Origin: Petaurus breviceps papuanus
Lineage: Eukaryota > Chordata > Mammalia > Diprotodontia > Petauridae
Direction of reading: 5' to 3'
Assembly (NCBI GenBank): GCA_028583685.1
Contig: JAMXIF010000058.1
Span: 10,495,086-10,559,085, forward strand
Length of the DNA: 64,000 nucleotides
The position numbers were made by a program, and so were the translations under genes. Below the pieces are notes generated by a model, which saw nothing but the letters and a program-made list of their open reading frames with translations, searched no databases and was not told the origin of the DNA. Shown here one piece after another: positions 35,331 to 46,679 of the stretch. The first letter of the stretch is position 1, and every line of letters begins with the position of its first letter.

Positions 35331-35794
35331 GATTTTTTTGTGTGTGAATGAGTCTCTCTGTCCTTTTGGAACAGAAGGAATTTCTTTGACTTCTTTCTGG
35401 GTAAAACCTTGTTTGGTCCTTGTGCTTACTCTTAGTACCTTGCAGTGAACGAAACACTGAAGTGCTCTCTAGTTATTTTGTGTTTATTAAGTGCCCAGGA
35501 GAACACTGTTAGAGCAGATACAAAGTTTCAGTAACAGGCTGAGCTATCCCTCTAAAGGGCATAAGACAAAAGCAGGTAACTGAGTTGTCACTGTGGATGT
35601 GCAAACAGTATGGTGTGTGAAGTCCTGGGGAGGAGTTTCTTGTTACCAGAATGGCATGAGGACCCTGGAGGATTTGGGGAAGAGATAATCTTTTGAATGG
35701 GCTTTAGAGATTAGGCAGGAGTCAACAGGTAAAGAATGTGTGAGAGATTCTTTTAGGTATAGGGAAAAGTGAAGAGAGGGAGTGTGGTTTAGGT
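35331..35794. other. No repeat or exon recognised
   Basis: Intron 1 sequence with no clear signal. Confidence 0.4.
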
Positions 35795-35970
35795 AGATCA
35801 TAGAACTGTGGATTTATAGTTGGAAGGGACCTTGGACCTTTCAGTCAAACCCTCTCATTTTACAGATGAGGAAATGGAGGCCTCAGAGAGCTTGAACAAG
35901 ATCACACAGATATCTGATAAAGTAATGGAACTGTATTTGAATACAAGGACTAACTAATACTCTAAACCTT
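35795..35970 (+). repeat. MIR-class SINE
   Basis: Contains tagttggaagggaccttgg, ttttacagatgaggaaatgg and agatcacacagatatc. Confidence 0.7.
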
Positions 35971-36049
35971 TTGGGCTAGAACAGAGCAATTGAATTCAAA
36001 GGAATTGAAATGTGGAAGCCACTGAAATTTTTTTGTTTTTCTCTAAAAG

Positions 36050-36330
36050 TTTTTTAACTAATAGTTTTTAATGGTATTTAATTTTTTTCTGATTATAAGT
36101 AAAGACAATTTTTAGCATTAATTTTTATAGAATTTTGAATTCCAAATTTTTTGCCTTCCCTTCCCATCTCTCCCCTTTATCCCTATTCCTAAAATGGCAA
36201 ACGATTTGATATAGGTTGTATATATACACACACAATCATGTAAAGTTTATTTCCATATTTAACTAATAATTTTTTAACACATCTGTTACTTCCCAGTTTT
36301 TTCCTCCCCCTACCCTACCTTTAAAAACTG
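36050..36330 (-). mobile_element. L1 3' UTR fragment
   Basis: The complement of the L1 3' UTR is visible: gaattttgaattccaaattt, the pyrimidine-rich tract at 36,150-36,180, and gatttgatataggttgtata. Only the end of an L1 was inserted. Confidence 0.7.
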
Positions 36331-36429
36331 CTTAATAGAGTGACTGTAACTGACAGTACATTTTTGTAGTTTACTGTTTTGTTCTTGCTTTAATTTTAAT
36401 AACATAGAACCTTTATTGTCCATTGTATT

Positions 36430-37250
36430 TGTTCTGAGTTATTTTTGAATTTGAGGTACTTATGTGGTACAAGGGATGTCTTGCAGACTTCTGGAAGTAT
36501 GAGTCTGGAGCTTAGAAGCAAAGTGAGCACAACTGATAGAGATTTGGATGGCATTTGCATAGAGATTTTGGGTGAAGTGATAGGAATGAATGAAGATGCC
36601 AAGGGAGAACATGAAGAGAGAAGAGGACCAAAGAGAGATTTGGGGCAACACCCAATTTTAAGGGCCAAATGGAAGTTAAAGAGGGTAAAGATGAAGAAAA
36701 GACCATTGGATTTTGTGGTTAGGATATCACATTGATGATCTTTTAGAGGGCAGGGAAGTTCCAGTAGATTGGTAGGAGGTTTAAAAAAAAAAGCTGTTTA
36801 TAAGGGTTTTGAGAATTGGAAACATTGGATATAGATATTATTTTTAAGAAATTCGACTGTGAAAGGGATGAGAGAGATGGACTGGTACATGGATAAGCTA
36901 GGAGGGTAAAGGTAAGACTTTCTTTTAAACAACTGGGGAGACTGCAAGTTTGTTGGCTGATAGAAGTCAGAAGAGAAATGTGACTGAAAATGCATGAGTA
37001 ATAGGGTAGCTTCTGGTATTAGGTCTTACAGTGGGTATGAGGGAATGGGATCAAAGGTATAGGTCGCGTAACTTTTCCTCTTTGATTAGAGGGAAGGAAA
37101 GTGGATGATGATGCCTAGAAGGGGAGAGGAATAGAATAAGGGATTTGGAGGACCTCATTGATGTGAATCTTTTTAGTGCAGTGGGAGTCTAGGTCATCTG
37201 CTGTAATTATTGCTGTTGCATGTGTGGTTGGAGAGAGGGAAACATTGGGA
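36430..37250 (-). mobile_element. Probable L2-related fossil
   Basis: The + strand shows agtctggagcttagaagcaa, tttggggcaacacccaattt and aaaagaccattggattttgt. These are blocks I associate with antisense L2-type fossils in mammals. Highly diverged; several overlapping antisense frames are shadows of it. Confidence 0.35.
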
Positions 37251-37809
37251 ACGGTTGCAATGGGAAATATGTAGAACAGAAATTGGTGTGCATCATAAAG
37301 GGCCAAGCTGAGATTATTCACTGTAAATTTAAAATTGGTGAAATCAGCTTGATTTTTATGACTTATTGTGAGTTATTCCTCAGCCCTAGTTTAGGAGGAG
37401 AGATGATGTAACTTGGAGGCAAAGTATTCTGGAGGTAAAGGCTAATGAAATAATAAGGTCATCAGGTCAAAGCTTTGGTTTAGAGGCATGTAAAGTCAGG
37501 GTGGGAACAGCAGAATAGGGCTCTTTATTAAGGGACTAGATAGAAATTATGATAAATGGTGAAGAGTAGGCTTCAGGTGGAAGAGGATGTGCAAGCTAGA
37601 ATTAATAGACATTTGTGTGGTGGTAGTCAATTAGAATTTAAGTTTGTATCCTCTACAGTTTTCTTTTTGAGTTCCTTATGAATGCAATGCTGACATTAGG
37701 ATTTATGTAAATTATTTTTTGTTAAGTTTTGGGTGCTACCTGGGAATAAATATACTGTCTGATGCTTTTGTTTTGGACCTTTTTTTTTCCATTTTAATAG
37801 CAACTCTTC

Positions 37810-38240
37810 ACTTAGAATAGGACTCAGAAGTCCCTCAGTCCCTGAGGTATGCAAAGATAATGTACCTTGTTCTCAAAGAGGTTAGAGTCCAGTACATGGT
37901 GAAAAACATATACACATAAAGAGGGAGGAGTAGTTTATTTTCACCTGTGTCAGGAGTTAGGGAAAGTTCCTGGAGGAGGTGGTACCTGAGTTGGTCCTTG
38001 AAGGGAGTGCCTTTAGCAGAACCAGAATAGGTGTAGCAGTCCTCTTGACAAAATTGCACATTCACATGAGACCAGAGTGAGGGGCAGATTGTTGTCCCTA
38101 CCCCATGATAACCTTGGGTAGACTTTAGTTGCCAGAGATTGCCAAATGTGGTAAGGTGAGGTACAGGGAGGTAGCTGTCTGTTCTTTCAAGCCAGAAAGC
38201 CCTGGCTAGTTGATCTTCTGTGGTTAAGGCCCTCACCTTT
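37810..38240 (-). mobile_element. L2 LINE fragment
   Basis: It resembles the better copy at 42,020-42,240: ggaggtggtacctgagttgg and gaggagtagtttattttcac occur in the same order. The 133-codon antisense frame here is a by-product. Confidence 0.45.
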
Positions 38241-38255
38241 CAGTGGTGTTTGTGT

Positions 38256-38358
38256 TATAATAATAGCTCACAGTTTATATGGTGCTTTAAGGATTTGCAA
38301 AAGCACTTTACATATAATATTTGATTTTTGTAACAACCCCATGAGATTGGGTGCTATT
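38256..38358 (+). repeat. MIR-class SINE, left half
   Basis: aatagctcacagtttatatg to ccccatgagattgggtgc. The rest resumes at 39,472 after an L1 insertion. Confidence 0.7.
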
Positions 38359-38359
38359 T

Positions 38360-39466
38360 TTTTTTTGTCAATAGTATTTTCCCCCCCAATTACATGTAAA
38401 GATAGTTTTCAGCATTCATTTTTTTAATGAGATTTTGAGTTCCAATTTTTTTCTCCGTCCTTCTTCTCATCTCCCCTCCCCAAGAAGTCAAGCAGTCTGA
38501 TATAGGTTATGCATGTGCAATTATGTTAACATATTTCCACATTTGTCATGTTATGAAAGAAGAAACAGAACAAAAAAGAAAAGTCATATACACACACACA
38601 AAAGGGAAAATAGTATATTTCAATCTGCATTCAAACTCTAGTTCTTTTGTGGATATGACTTAGCATTTTCTGTCATGAGTCTTTTAAAATTGTTTTGGAT
38701 CACGTATTGATGAGAAGAACTAAGTCAATCATAGCTGATCATCACACAGTGTTGCTGTTACTGGGTACAAGGTTCTCCTGGTTCTGCTTACTTCATTCTG
38801 TATCAGTTCATGTAAGTCTTTCCAGGTTTTCTTGAAATCTACCTGTTCATCATTTCTTATGGAACAATAGTATTCCATTACATTCATATACCACAGCTTG
38901 TTCAGCCATTCCCCAATTGATGAGCATCCTCTTAATTTCTATTTCTTTGCCACCACAAAAAGAGCTGCTATAAATATTTTTGTACATGTAGGATTTTTCC
39001 CCCTTTTTATGATCTCTTTGGGATAAAGACCTAGTGGTGGCACTGACAGATCAAAGGGTATGCACAGATTGCCCTTTGGGCATAATTCTTATTAGTGTCC
39101 CAATTTTTCCACATTTCCTCCCACATTGGTCATTTCCCTTTCCTGTCATTTTAGCCAACCCTGATAGGTGTGAGATGGTACCTCAGAGTTGTTTTAATTT
39201 GCATTTCTCTAATCAATAGTGATTTAGAACATTTTTTCATATGCTCTAGATAGCTTTAATTTCTTCATTTTTAAAACTTTGAATTTCAAATTCTGTCCCT
39301 TCCTCCCTCTCCACCGCACCTCTTTGAGAAGGCAAGCAATTCGATATAGGTTATATATGTGTGAAGGAATTGTATTTTTATACATTTGACTTCTTTATAT
39401 ATTAGAGAAATGAGGTCTTTATCATAAACACTTGCTGTAAAAATTGTTTTGTTTGGATACCATTAG
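38360..39466 (-). mobile_element. L1 3' end inserted in a MIR, with a nested 3' UTR scrap
   Basis: The complement of the L1 3' UTR (38,380-38,560) is followed by ORF2 C-terminal sequence: cacagcttgttcagccattc, ccacaaaaagagctgctata, gataggtgtgagatggtacc. At 39,263-39,362 a second piece of 3' UTR (tttgaatttcaaattctgtc, gatataggttatatatgtg) interrupts ORF2, which then resumes to about 39,466. 5'-truncated and inactive. Confidence 0.85.
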
Positions 39467-39471
39467 TTTGG

Positions 39472-39600
39472 TTGTACAAATGAGGAAAACTGAGACCTAG
39501 AGACATAAAGGGATTTGCCCATGGCAGCACTGCTAGCAAGTGATTAAGCAGAATTTGAATCCAGGTTTCCATACTCTTCCCACTATGTTCCCTCTTTAGG
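39472..39600 (+). repeat. MIR-class SINE, right half
   Basis: tacaaatgaggaaaactgag to aatttgaatccaggtttcc completes the MIR begun at 38,256. Confidence 0.7.
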
Positions 39601-40689
39601 ATACCGGTAAGAATATTATACTGATTCCCTTGAAAGCAAGTGTGGGCAATCTAGACTCCCCTAGAGAAGGTAAAGGGAATCTGCCAGCATGTTTGTGGAT
39701 GTTTGGGGGGTTTTAACTCAGATCAAAAATGAGCTATCTCAACTCAGGTTATTTCCCCCCACATCTTCTAAATCTCAAGATATCTTTAATTCTAAAAGAA
39801 GAAAATCCCCTTGCTTGTAGCCATAAATATCAAGGGGGCAGTTTTAATTTTGCAAACATCCAAAGCTAATGAATTATAACATTAATTAAGTGAAATTCAC
39901 TGGATTCTCTCTTAGGACTTTCTGCTAGACCTTTTGATGGAATTTCTTCTTTTTTTTTTTTTTAATTACTCTTGTGTATTAGATGGAGTATCTGGGCTCT
40001 TGAGTCCCATTGAGAGCTTTTATCCTGTATGCAATAATTACTAGAAATATTACTCCTGGGCAGGTGGGCCCTTTCATAGCCCAGAGACCAGTAGGCTTTT
40101 TCTATTCATTTAACACCCAAGTCATCTCGTTAAACTATTCTCTTGTGAAAGCTTTTAAAAATACCTAGTTACTTTTGAGACTGACTTCTTTACCAGAACT
40201 TGAGTAGAGTAATTAATTTTTATTTTACTCTTAATTAAGTAAGCCTGACCACTTTCATGATCCTGGTTATAAAGCCTCTGAGGCTTGACTTTCTGTGCCT
40301 AGAAAAGGGGCTTCTATTGCTTATGGTCTGAGTTAGTTGGTTTTAGTTTTAAGATTTACATATCTTGCTCTAGATAATATTGTCTTAATTTCTTCCTGCC
40401 TTGGAGGCAGGAGAACATATATTTTGGGATTGGCAGAAATGAGGGGAAGTTAAAAAGCAAAATATAAGGAATAGTAATCAAATCCCCAAGCACTAGAAAC
40501 CAGGCATTCTGCTTGAAATAGGGACGCAAATACAATACATGAAACAATTTCTTCTCACAAAGAGTAAGTTAGTGACTTGCAAGTTAATTGACTTTCAGAA
40601 ATGGCAGGTGATACAGAAAACTAAATCCCTGAAAAATGAATATGGCTTATAGAAATTTTGCTAGGAGGGGGGAAAATATAGAGTTATAA
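39601..40689. other. No repeat or exon recognised
   Basis: AT-rich intron sequence; a T run lies at about 39,948-39,962. Confidence 0.4.
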
Positions 40690-40970
40690 AATCATTGAAT
40701 TCTAGAGTTGGTAGGAGCTTCAGAGGTCACCTTGTGTTCAAACTCTACTCAAAGAGGAATCCTCCATGAAACCATACTTTAGACTCAAGATGTCTAGTGG
40801 AAATCAGTCCAGTGTAGGTCAAGGCAGCCCATTACTCCTTTGGACAAAAGACTTGATTGTTAGGAAATATTTCTGTGTATCAAGACAAAATTGACAATTT
40901 ATACCCATTGCTCCTAATTCTTCTCTCTGGGGCAAGTAGAAAAAGACTTTTGCTTTTTCAAGTAGACTAG
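40690..40970 (-). mobile_element. CR1/L3 LINE fragment
   Basis: The + strand blocks aggcagcccattactcctt, gattgttaggaaatatttct and attgctcctaattcttctct with ctctggggcaagtag match the antisense of amniote CR1/L3 in order. Older than the L1s and SINEs around it. Confidence 0.7.
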
Positions 40971-41074
40971 TTTCAAAGACTAGTTCTGTACTGTGAGTCC
41001 TGGTGTGAAATAGTCAGCTGGTTGCTGTGGCCATTGTTCACTTTTCTTTCACAGAAGCAGTTGAAAAATCCTTA

Positions 41075-41290
41075 CCCATGAAGTCAGAACCCTTGGGTTC
41101 AGATGCCAGCTGTGAAATATACTGCTAGCTGTGAAACTGTGATAAAATTACTTAACCTTCCTGATTGAGTCTTTTATTTGTCTGTGTAATGAGGATGACA
41201 CACTACCTACCTTACAGGGTTTTAATGGGGGAAAAGTGCTTTTTAAACCACAAAGCATTCATTAAATGTGAGATAAAACTACTAATATTT
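41075..41290 (+). repeat. MIR SINE, near full length
   Basis: Order: cccttgggttcagatgcc, tgtgaaactgtgat, gtgtaatgaggatgacaca, ttacagggttttaatggg, acaaagcattcattaaat. Confidence 0.75.
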
Positions 41291-41329
41291 TCATACATGC
41301 ACTCTGTTCTCTAGTCAGGTTGGTGTCTG

Positions 41330-41700
41330 CACTAATTTCCTGCAGGCACTATATTTGCTTTCATGATCCTTTCTTATGCAGTTCTCAGTTGGAATACCTT
41401 CCTCCCAATTGGTCATCTGACATTCATCTGCCTCTCTAAGCCTTGCCTGCTGGCTGTAGCCCACATTGATATCTATACTCTTTGAAATCATCCAGTATCA
41501 ACTATTTACATCAAGTAATTTTAGTACTTACTCACACATTTGATTGTTAAAACCTTTAAAAAAAGTTTTTATGTCAGTTTTATCTCCATGATGAGACCGT
41601 AAATTCCTTTTTTTGCTAGGGCTGTTATGCTACTGTTGTTAATCTAGGGTTACACCTAGGATAATAAATATTGAAGGAATTGTTGAATCAATGAGTAAAT
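41330..41700 (+). mobile_element. L2 LINE 3' region (diverged)
   Basis: Contains cagttggaataccttcctcc and ctctctaagccttgcctgc, ending ataataaatattgaaggaat, in L2 order. Confidence 0.5.
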
Positions 41701-41759
41701 GTTGGGTAGACAGTGTAAATATACTGCAGGACCACTATGGGCAAATGGAATGCATCAAG

Positions 41760-42830
41760 ATTTAACAAACATTTGTTAATGTCTGCAAGATACTGTGCTA
41801 CTTAGTGGACACAGAGTTATGTCATGGGCCTTGTTCTTTTTTTTTTTTTCTCTTGCTTTTTGGAGGGGGGAAGGCAGGACAGTTGGAGTTAAGTGGCATG
41901 CCCAAGGTCACATGGCTAGTAAGTGTTACGTGTCTGAGGTCAGATTTGAATTCAGGTCCTCCTGACTCCAGGCCAGTGCTCTCTTCACTGCACCACCTAG
42001 CCACTCCTATGGGTCTTGTTCTTGAGGAGGTTATATTCTAATAGGTGCTAAAATATGTACATGGATAATTTTAATACAAGGAATAGTATAGTGTAGTGTA
42101 ATATAGGATAGTAGTGTTGTATAATAAAAGAGGTGAAGAGAAGGAGAAAGGGGAAGAAGAGTTCATTTTCACTTAGGTGGAGAATTAGGAAAGGTTTCAT
42201 GAAGGTGCTGGTACCTGAGTTGGGGTTGAATGAAATGACATAAATAGCAAGTTAGAGAATTGGATTTATGGAGGGCAGAAAAGTGGGATATACATTTAGA
42301 AAGGTAAGTTGTTAGAATGTGGAGAGCCTTTAATGCCAGGCTAAGGAGTTTTCACCAGGGGAATGATTGCTTAGTTAGGAAGAAGAACAGTGATTTAGGA
42401 AGGTTAATTTTCCACCTTATATCAAATTGTTGGGAGAGGTAGAGACTGTAGGCAAGAAATCCTGTTAGGATAATGCTCTAGTAGTACAGTAAAAGAGGTG
42501 ATCTAGATCCCAAATGAGGGAATGGAGATAAAAGGACAAATGTAAGATTATAGGGGTGCAAACATGGTGAGGGACAGGGGGGATCTCCAGATGTGTAGAA
42601 AAGAACCAGCAGAGACCCGACTGAGAAGAAGAGGGTAGAGTTTGTTTGGTCAGAAAGTAGAATATGCAAGCGAATAGTCCCCTGAAGGCTGAAGAGACGG
42701 GGCTCAGGTATTGGATTGAGGAGAGAAGATTAAAGATTAGGGAAGGATCTATAAACTTCTCACCAGAATCTGGTAGGTTTAAAATGTGGGGCTTTAGATA
42801 CAAATCAATTGTATTAAACAAACATTTTTT
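41760..42830 (-). mobile_element. L2 LINE 3' region with inserted SINE
   Basis: Antisense L2: terminus ttaacaaacatttgttaatg, 3' UTR from 42,024, then the diverged region to about 42,830. The SINE at 41,839-42,009 splits it. Overlapping antisense frames at 42,465-42,821 are L2 remnants without intact domains. Confidence 0.65.
41839..42009 (-). repeat. tRNA-SINE inserted in the L2
   Basis: Antisense SINE with T-run tail. Direct repeats tgggccttgttctt (41,825-41,838) and tgggtcttgttctt (42,010-42,023) differ at one base of 14. Confidence 0.88.
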
Positions 42831-42920
42831 ATTTTCTATTTCAAGATGCTTTTAAATAGGATGTCCTTAGAGAAAGGGTCAATTTAGGAAAGAAAGTCTA
42901 GTTTAGAAGTGGAGAAATTC

Positions 42921-43079
42921 GGGCGGCCAGGTGGCTCAGCGAGCAAGAGCACTGGCCCCGGTGTCGTGATGACCTGGGGGATAGAATCCGGGCTCAGATG
43001 CTTAGCACCACACCCAGAAATAACTGGCCGTGTAACCTTGAGCAAGTTACTTAACCCCAATTGCTTAAAAAAAAAAAAA
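42921..43079 (+). repeat. Young tRNA-SINE with perfect target-site duplication
   Basis: Starts gggcggccaggtggctcag and carries a body variant with taactggccgtgtaacc and gagcaagttacttaacccc, ending in a 15-base A run. A perfect 16-bp direct repeat agaagtggagaaattc flanks it at 42,905-42,920 and 43,080-43,095. It retains several CpGs, so it looks recent. Confidence 0.92.
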
Positions 43080-43511
43080 AGAAGTGGAGAAATTCTTATA
43101 GAGGTTGCTGCTGGCCTGAAATCACTATATTTTAATGACAGAAGAGGGATAAATGAGAATACTGCAAAGATTTTAAAGAAATCTGTCTAGAAATAAGTTA
43201 TCTGCATAGGGGCTGTATCTAACAGGATTCACATGGGATCAAGATGACCTTTTAATTCGTTCATATCAAGCCCTCATCACCTCTTGCCTAGATTACTAAA
43301 CAAGCTTCCTAACAGTTCAGTTTGTTGGTAATCTCTCCCTCTCCAGTTTATCCTGAAGGTGGGAACACTGTGTATAGAATTTCTTCTCTATGAATTATGA
43401 TAGAGGAAGATAGTGGGAAAGGAGAAGAATCAATTGTATTCCCTTTGTTTTGAATATCCAGCTTATTTGGAAGTGGTGTTTGTCATGAATTTTTTAGCAG
43501 AGCCACTTTCA

Positions 43512-44290
43512 TCTGTCAGGAAGCATTTATTAAGCACCTACTGTTTGTCAGGCACTATGGTAAGTCCCAGGGATATAAAGAAAGATGAGACAGTCCTTGC
43601 CATCAAGGAGCTCACAATCTAATGGGGAAACAACAAACAGATATGTAGAAACAAGTTATATGCAGGATAAATAGGAAATAATTAACCGAGCAGACACTAG
43701 GATTAAGAAGGATCGGGAAAAGCTTCCTGTATAAGGTGGAATTTTAGTTGAAACTTACAGGAAGCCAGTGAAACCAGTAGATGAAGGTGAGGAGGGAGAA
43801 CATTTTAGGCATGGAAGACAGCCAGAGAAAATGCCTAGAGCTGAGAAATTGAATGTCTTATTCGTGGGACAGTAAGGAGTTGAGTGTTATTGAATTGAAG
43901 AATACAGGGTGGGGAGTAAGGTATAGGAAGACTGGAAAGATAAAGAGGGGGCCTAGATTATGAAGGGCTTTTAACTGCTAAACAGATCATTTTTGTACTT
44001 GATCCTGGAGGTGATAGGGAGCCACTGGAATTTATTGGGTAGGAGAGTGACATGGTTAAACATGTGCATTAGGAAATCACTTTGGTGCTGAATGGAGGAT
44101 GGATTGGAGTGGGGAAAGACTTGAGGCAGGCTGACCTATCAGCAGGCCATTAGTCCAGGTGTTGAGGTGATGCACCAGGGTGGTGGTGTTGCAATTAGAG
44201 GATAGGAAGTATATTCAAGAAATGCTGTGAAGGTGGAATTGACAGACCTTAGCAAAAGAGACCTTGATAAAGAGATTCCTAGTGGGAGTT
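43512..44290 (-). mobile_element. L2 LINE 3' region
   Basis: One of the best L2 copies. Complement of the terminus (gcatttattaagcacctac), ccttgccatcaaggagctca, then aggaaatcactttggtgctg, ggagtggggaaagacttgag, and into the RT C-terminal remnant. Confidence 0.8.
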
Positions 44291-44930
44291 GAACATTGTA
44301 GCAAGTAAAGAAAAAATTATCCTGGACCTTTCTTTTTGTAAATTATTGATGCTGAATACAGTTGTTTTGGCATTAAGAAATTACTCTTAAGATAATTCAG
44401 GCAGAAAAACTATTATTTTCCCACTAAGTGTGTAGAATAACTCAGGGGAAATGAACACCTTTGATGTCCAATATTCAAGTGAAGTAGGATAAGCTTGTTA
44501 ATATTTACATCATCGGTATATTGTAAAGTTCCTTGAACTTGGAGTTGACTTTTCCTCTGACACTTAAGTTCAATTCAACAATCCTGTTCAGTTTTTAAAA
44601 ATATTAATTGCCTTATTAAGAAAAAAGAAAAGCAGCATAGTTTAGTAATAGAGTGGTCAGTCTTTGAGTCAGGAAGGACTGGATACAAATGCTTTCTCTG
44701 ATACATCCTGGCAGGTCAGTCTGTTGGTGACACAGGTATCTTAAGATTGAATTTTAAATGCGTTTCAATCTGTATTGGTAGAGCAGCTTCTTTCTATATT
44801 GAGAGCTCTCCATGTTGATGAAATCATAGATCCGGATCACTCCTCCTATCCCTGAAATGCTTTCTCTGTGCAGGGCATTGGAGGTAAAAAGATAGCTGCA
44901 ACCAGAAGTGTGCCTAGAACCAGCTGGAAC
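44291..44930. other. Intron sequence, no exon recognised
   Basis: A tRNA-SINE head fragment may lie at about 44,630-44,715 (agcagcatagtttagtaata, gagtcaggaaggactgg). The remainder is unassigned. Confidence 0.4.
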
Positions 44931-44954
44931 CCTCAAACTGATTATTATTATTAT

Positions 44955-45284
44955 TTTTTTAAGCAATTGGGGTTAAGTAACTTGCTTAAGGTTACACAGC
45001 CAGTTATTTTGGGTGGGTGTTAAGTATCTGAGGCCGGAACCAATCCCTGGTCTCCCGACTCCGGGCCGACGCTCTTACTCACTGCGCCATCTAGCTGCCC
45101 CTATTATACTTTTTTTTTTTTTTTTTTTTGCCTTTTGGAGGGCAGTTGGGGTTAAGTAACTTGCCGGTTACATGACTAGCTTTTTTTTGTGTGTGTGGGT
45201 GTTAAGTGTCTGAGGCCGGAACTGAACTCGGGTCCTCCAGACTCCAGGGCTGGCACTTTACTCACTGTGCCACCTAGCCTCCCT
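44955..45284 (-). repeat. Two antisense SINEs inside one outer target-site duplication
   Basis: SINE copies at 44,960-45,103 and 45,130-45,283 are separated by tattata and a long T run. Perfect 13-bp direct repeats cctcaaactgatt lie outside both, at 44,931-44,943 and 45,285-45,297. The left copy probably inserted into the tail of the right copy. Confidence 0.85.
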
Positions 45285-45319
45285 CCTCAAACTGATTCTT
45301 AAATTTTCAGTTTGAACAG

Positions 45320-45840
45320 CTACAGATCAGGTTTCCATTTATTGCTTTGTTGATTATCTAGAGTTAAGAAAGTGATGGAGAAAATGTTAATAGTGTAGGT
45401 TAAACTTAAAAGTATCTTGTCTACATTTCCTTTTCTTTTTGGAGAGCCAGGTGTTAAATATTTACCAGCGCACTGCTGGCTGCAACATAAAGCTCTGCTC
45501 TCAAGTAGTGTACAGTCAGGCCAAGGACAGGTACAGAAGCATGGATGCATCTTGGGGGAGAGAGATAAGAAGCAGTAGAGATGCAGCCTGGAAACTTGTC
45601 TTGTAGCTGCAGCAATGAAGAACCAGAAAAAAAGGTTCTTGGCATCAAAGTCTTTGGCAATTTCAAATGGTTCAGCATCAGAAATAGATTTTTTTTTAAT
45701 GCTAGAAGGACCAACCACATCAATAATAGTGTTACGATTTTACCTTGAAATAAAAATTTTTTCCTATTTTTAAAACCTTTATGCAAGGACCCTTCTAGTA
45801 TTGATAAATGGAAATGATATGGAAGAACACGCATTGCCAT
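45320..45840 (-). other. Antisense coding-like stretch, unidentified
   Basis: Two overlapping long frames (45,320-45,718 and 45,454-45,840) share DNA with no recognised repeat. Pieces such as SISDAEPFEIAKDFDAKNLF look protein-like but I recognise no family. It could be a decayed retrocopy of a cellular gene or chance. Confidence 0.2.
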
Positions 45841-45894
45841 TTGCTTTGCTGCTGCAACCTAAGGGCCAATGTGCTTTTTCATCTTGATTGCAAC

Positions 45895-46025
45895 TGAAAC
45901 ACCTCTTATATGTATTTTCTCTTATAAGAATGTGAATTTCTTGTTAGTAGGCACTATCTTGCCTTTCTCTGTGTCTTGTGCTTTGCACATAATAAGTGCT
46001 TAAGAAATACTTTTTGATTCATTCA
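45895..46025 (+). mobile_element. L2 LINE 3' end
   Basis: gaatgtgaatttcttgttag, then ctttgcacataataagtgct and taagaaatactttttgatt: the L2 terminus. Confidence 0.65.
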
Positions 46026-46679
46026 AAAAACGAATACAGTGGAAAGTGAGATATATGCTGAGGAGGGGCCTGTGCAATATTCTGCACTGAGTTGTTGAAA
46101 CTGGAATGTTGGACTTGGATTCATAACACCTAAGTTTCCATTGTACCATTTACTGCTTGTATAACCATAGGCTAGTCATTTTACATTTTGGGGTCTTAGT
46201 GTTACTTGGGAGGCAGTTGGGAGTTATTGAAGGTTTTTAATTAGAAAATGGCAAAATCATAGTGATACATTGAGATACTTAGATGATGGTGTGGTGGATG
46301 AATTGTAGAGGGGATAAATTGGCACCAGGAAGAAGATAAATATTTTACATTTAGGTTAAAAAACACCACACTTTGCAAGTATAAGGTTTGAAAAGCATGG
46401 GTAGATATCAGTTTATGTATGGAAGAGAAGATCTGCAAGTTTTAGTGGATTGCAAACTTGATAGGAATCAGTAATGGAACATGGTTGCCAAAGATGATTA
46501 CCATGCTGTCTTAGACTGCATTAGCAAAGACTTGGTTTCCAGAATGGAAATGATGGTTCCATTTCTGTCTACTGATACAATAGGCTAGCCTTTATACTCT
46601 GTCCCGGTTAGGGCAGACTTGGGTTTGGGAGGAGGAAGGAGAGGGGAGGAAAGTGCTCTTGATAAGTAAAACATTTAAC
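46026..46679. other. No exon recognised
   Basis: Unassigned intron sequence. 46,200-46,300 may be an L2 scrap. Confidence 0.35.
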
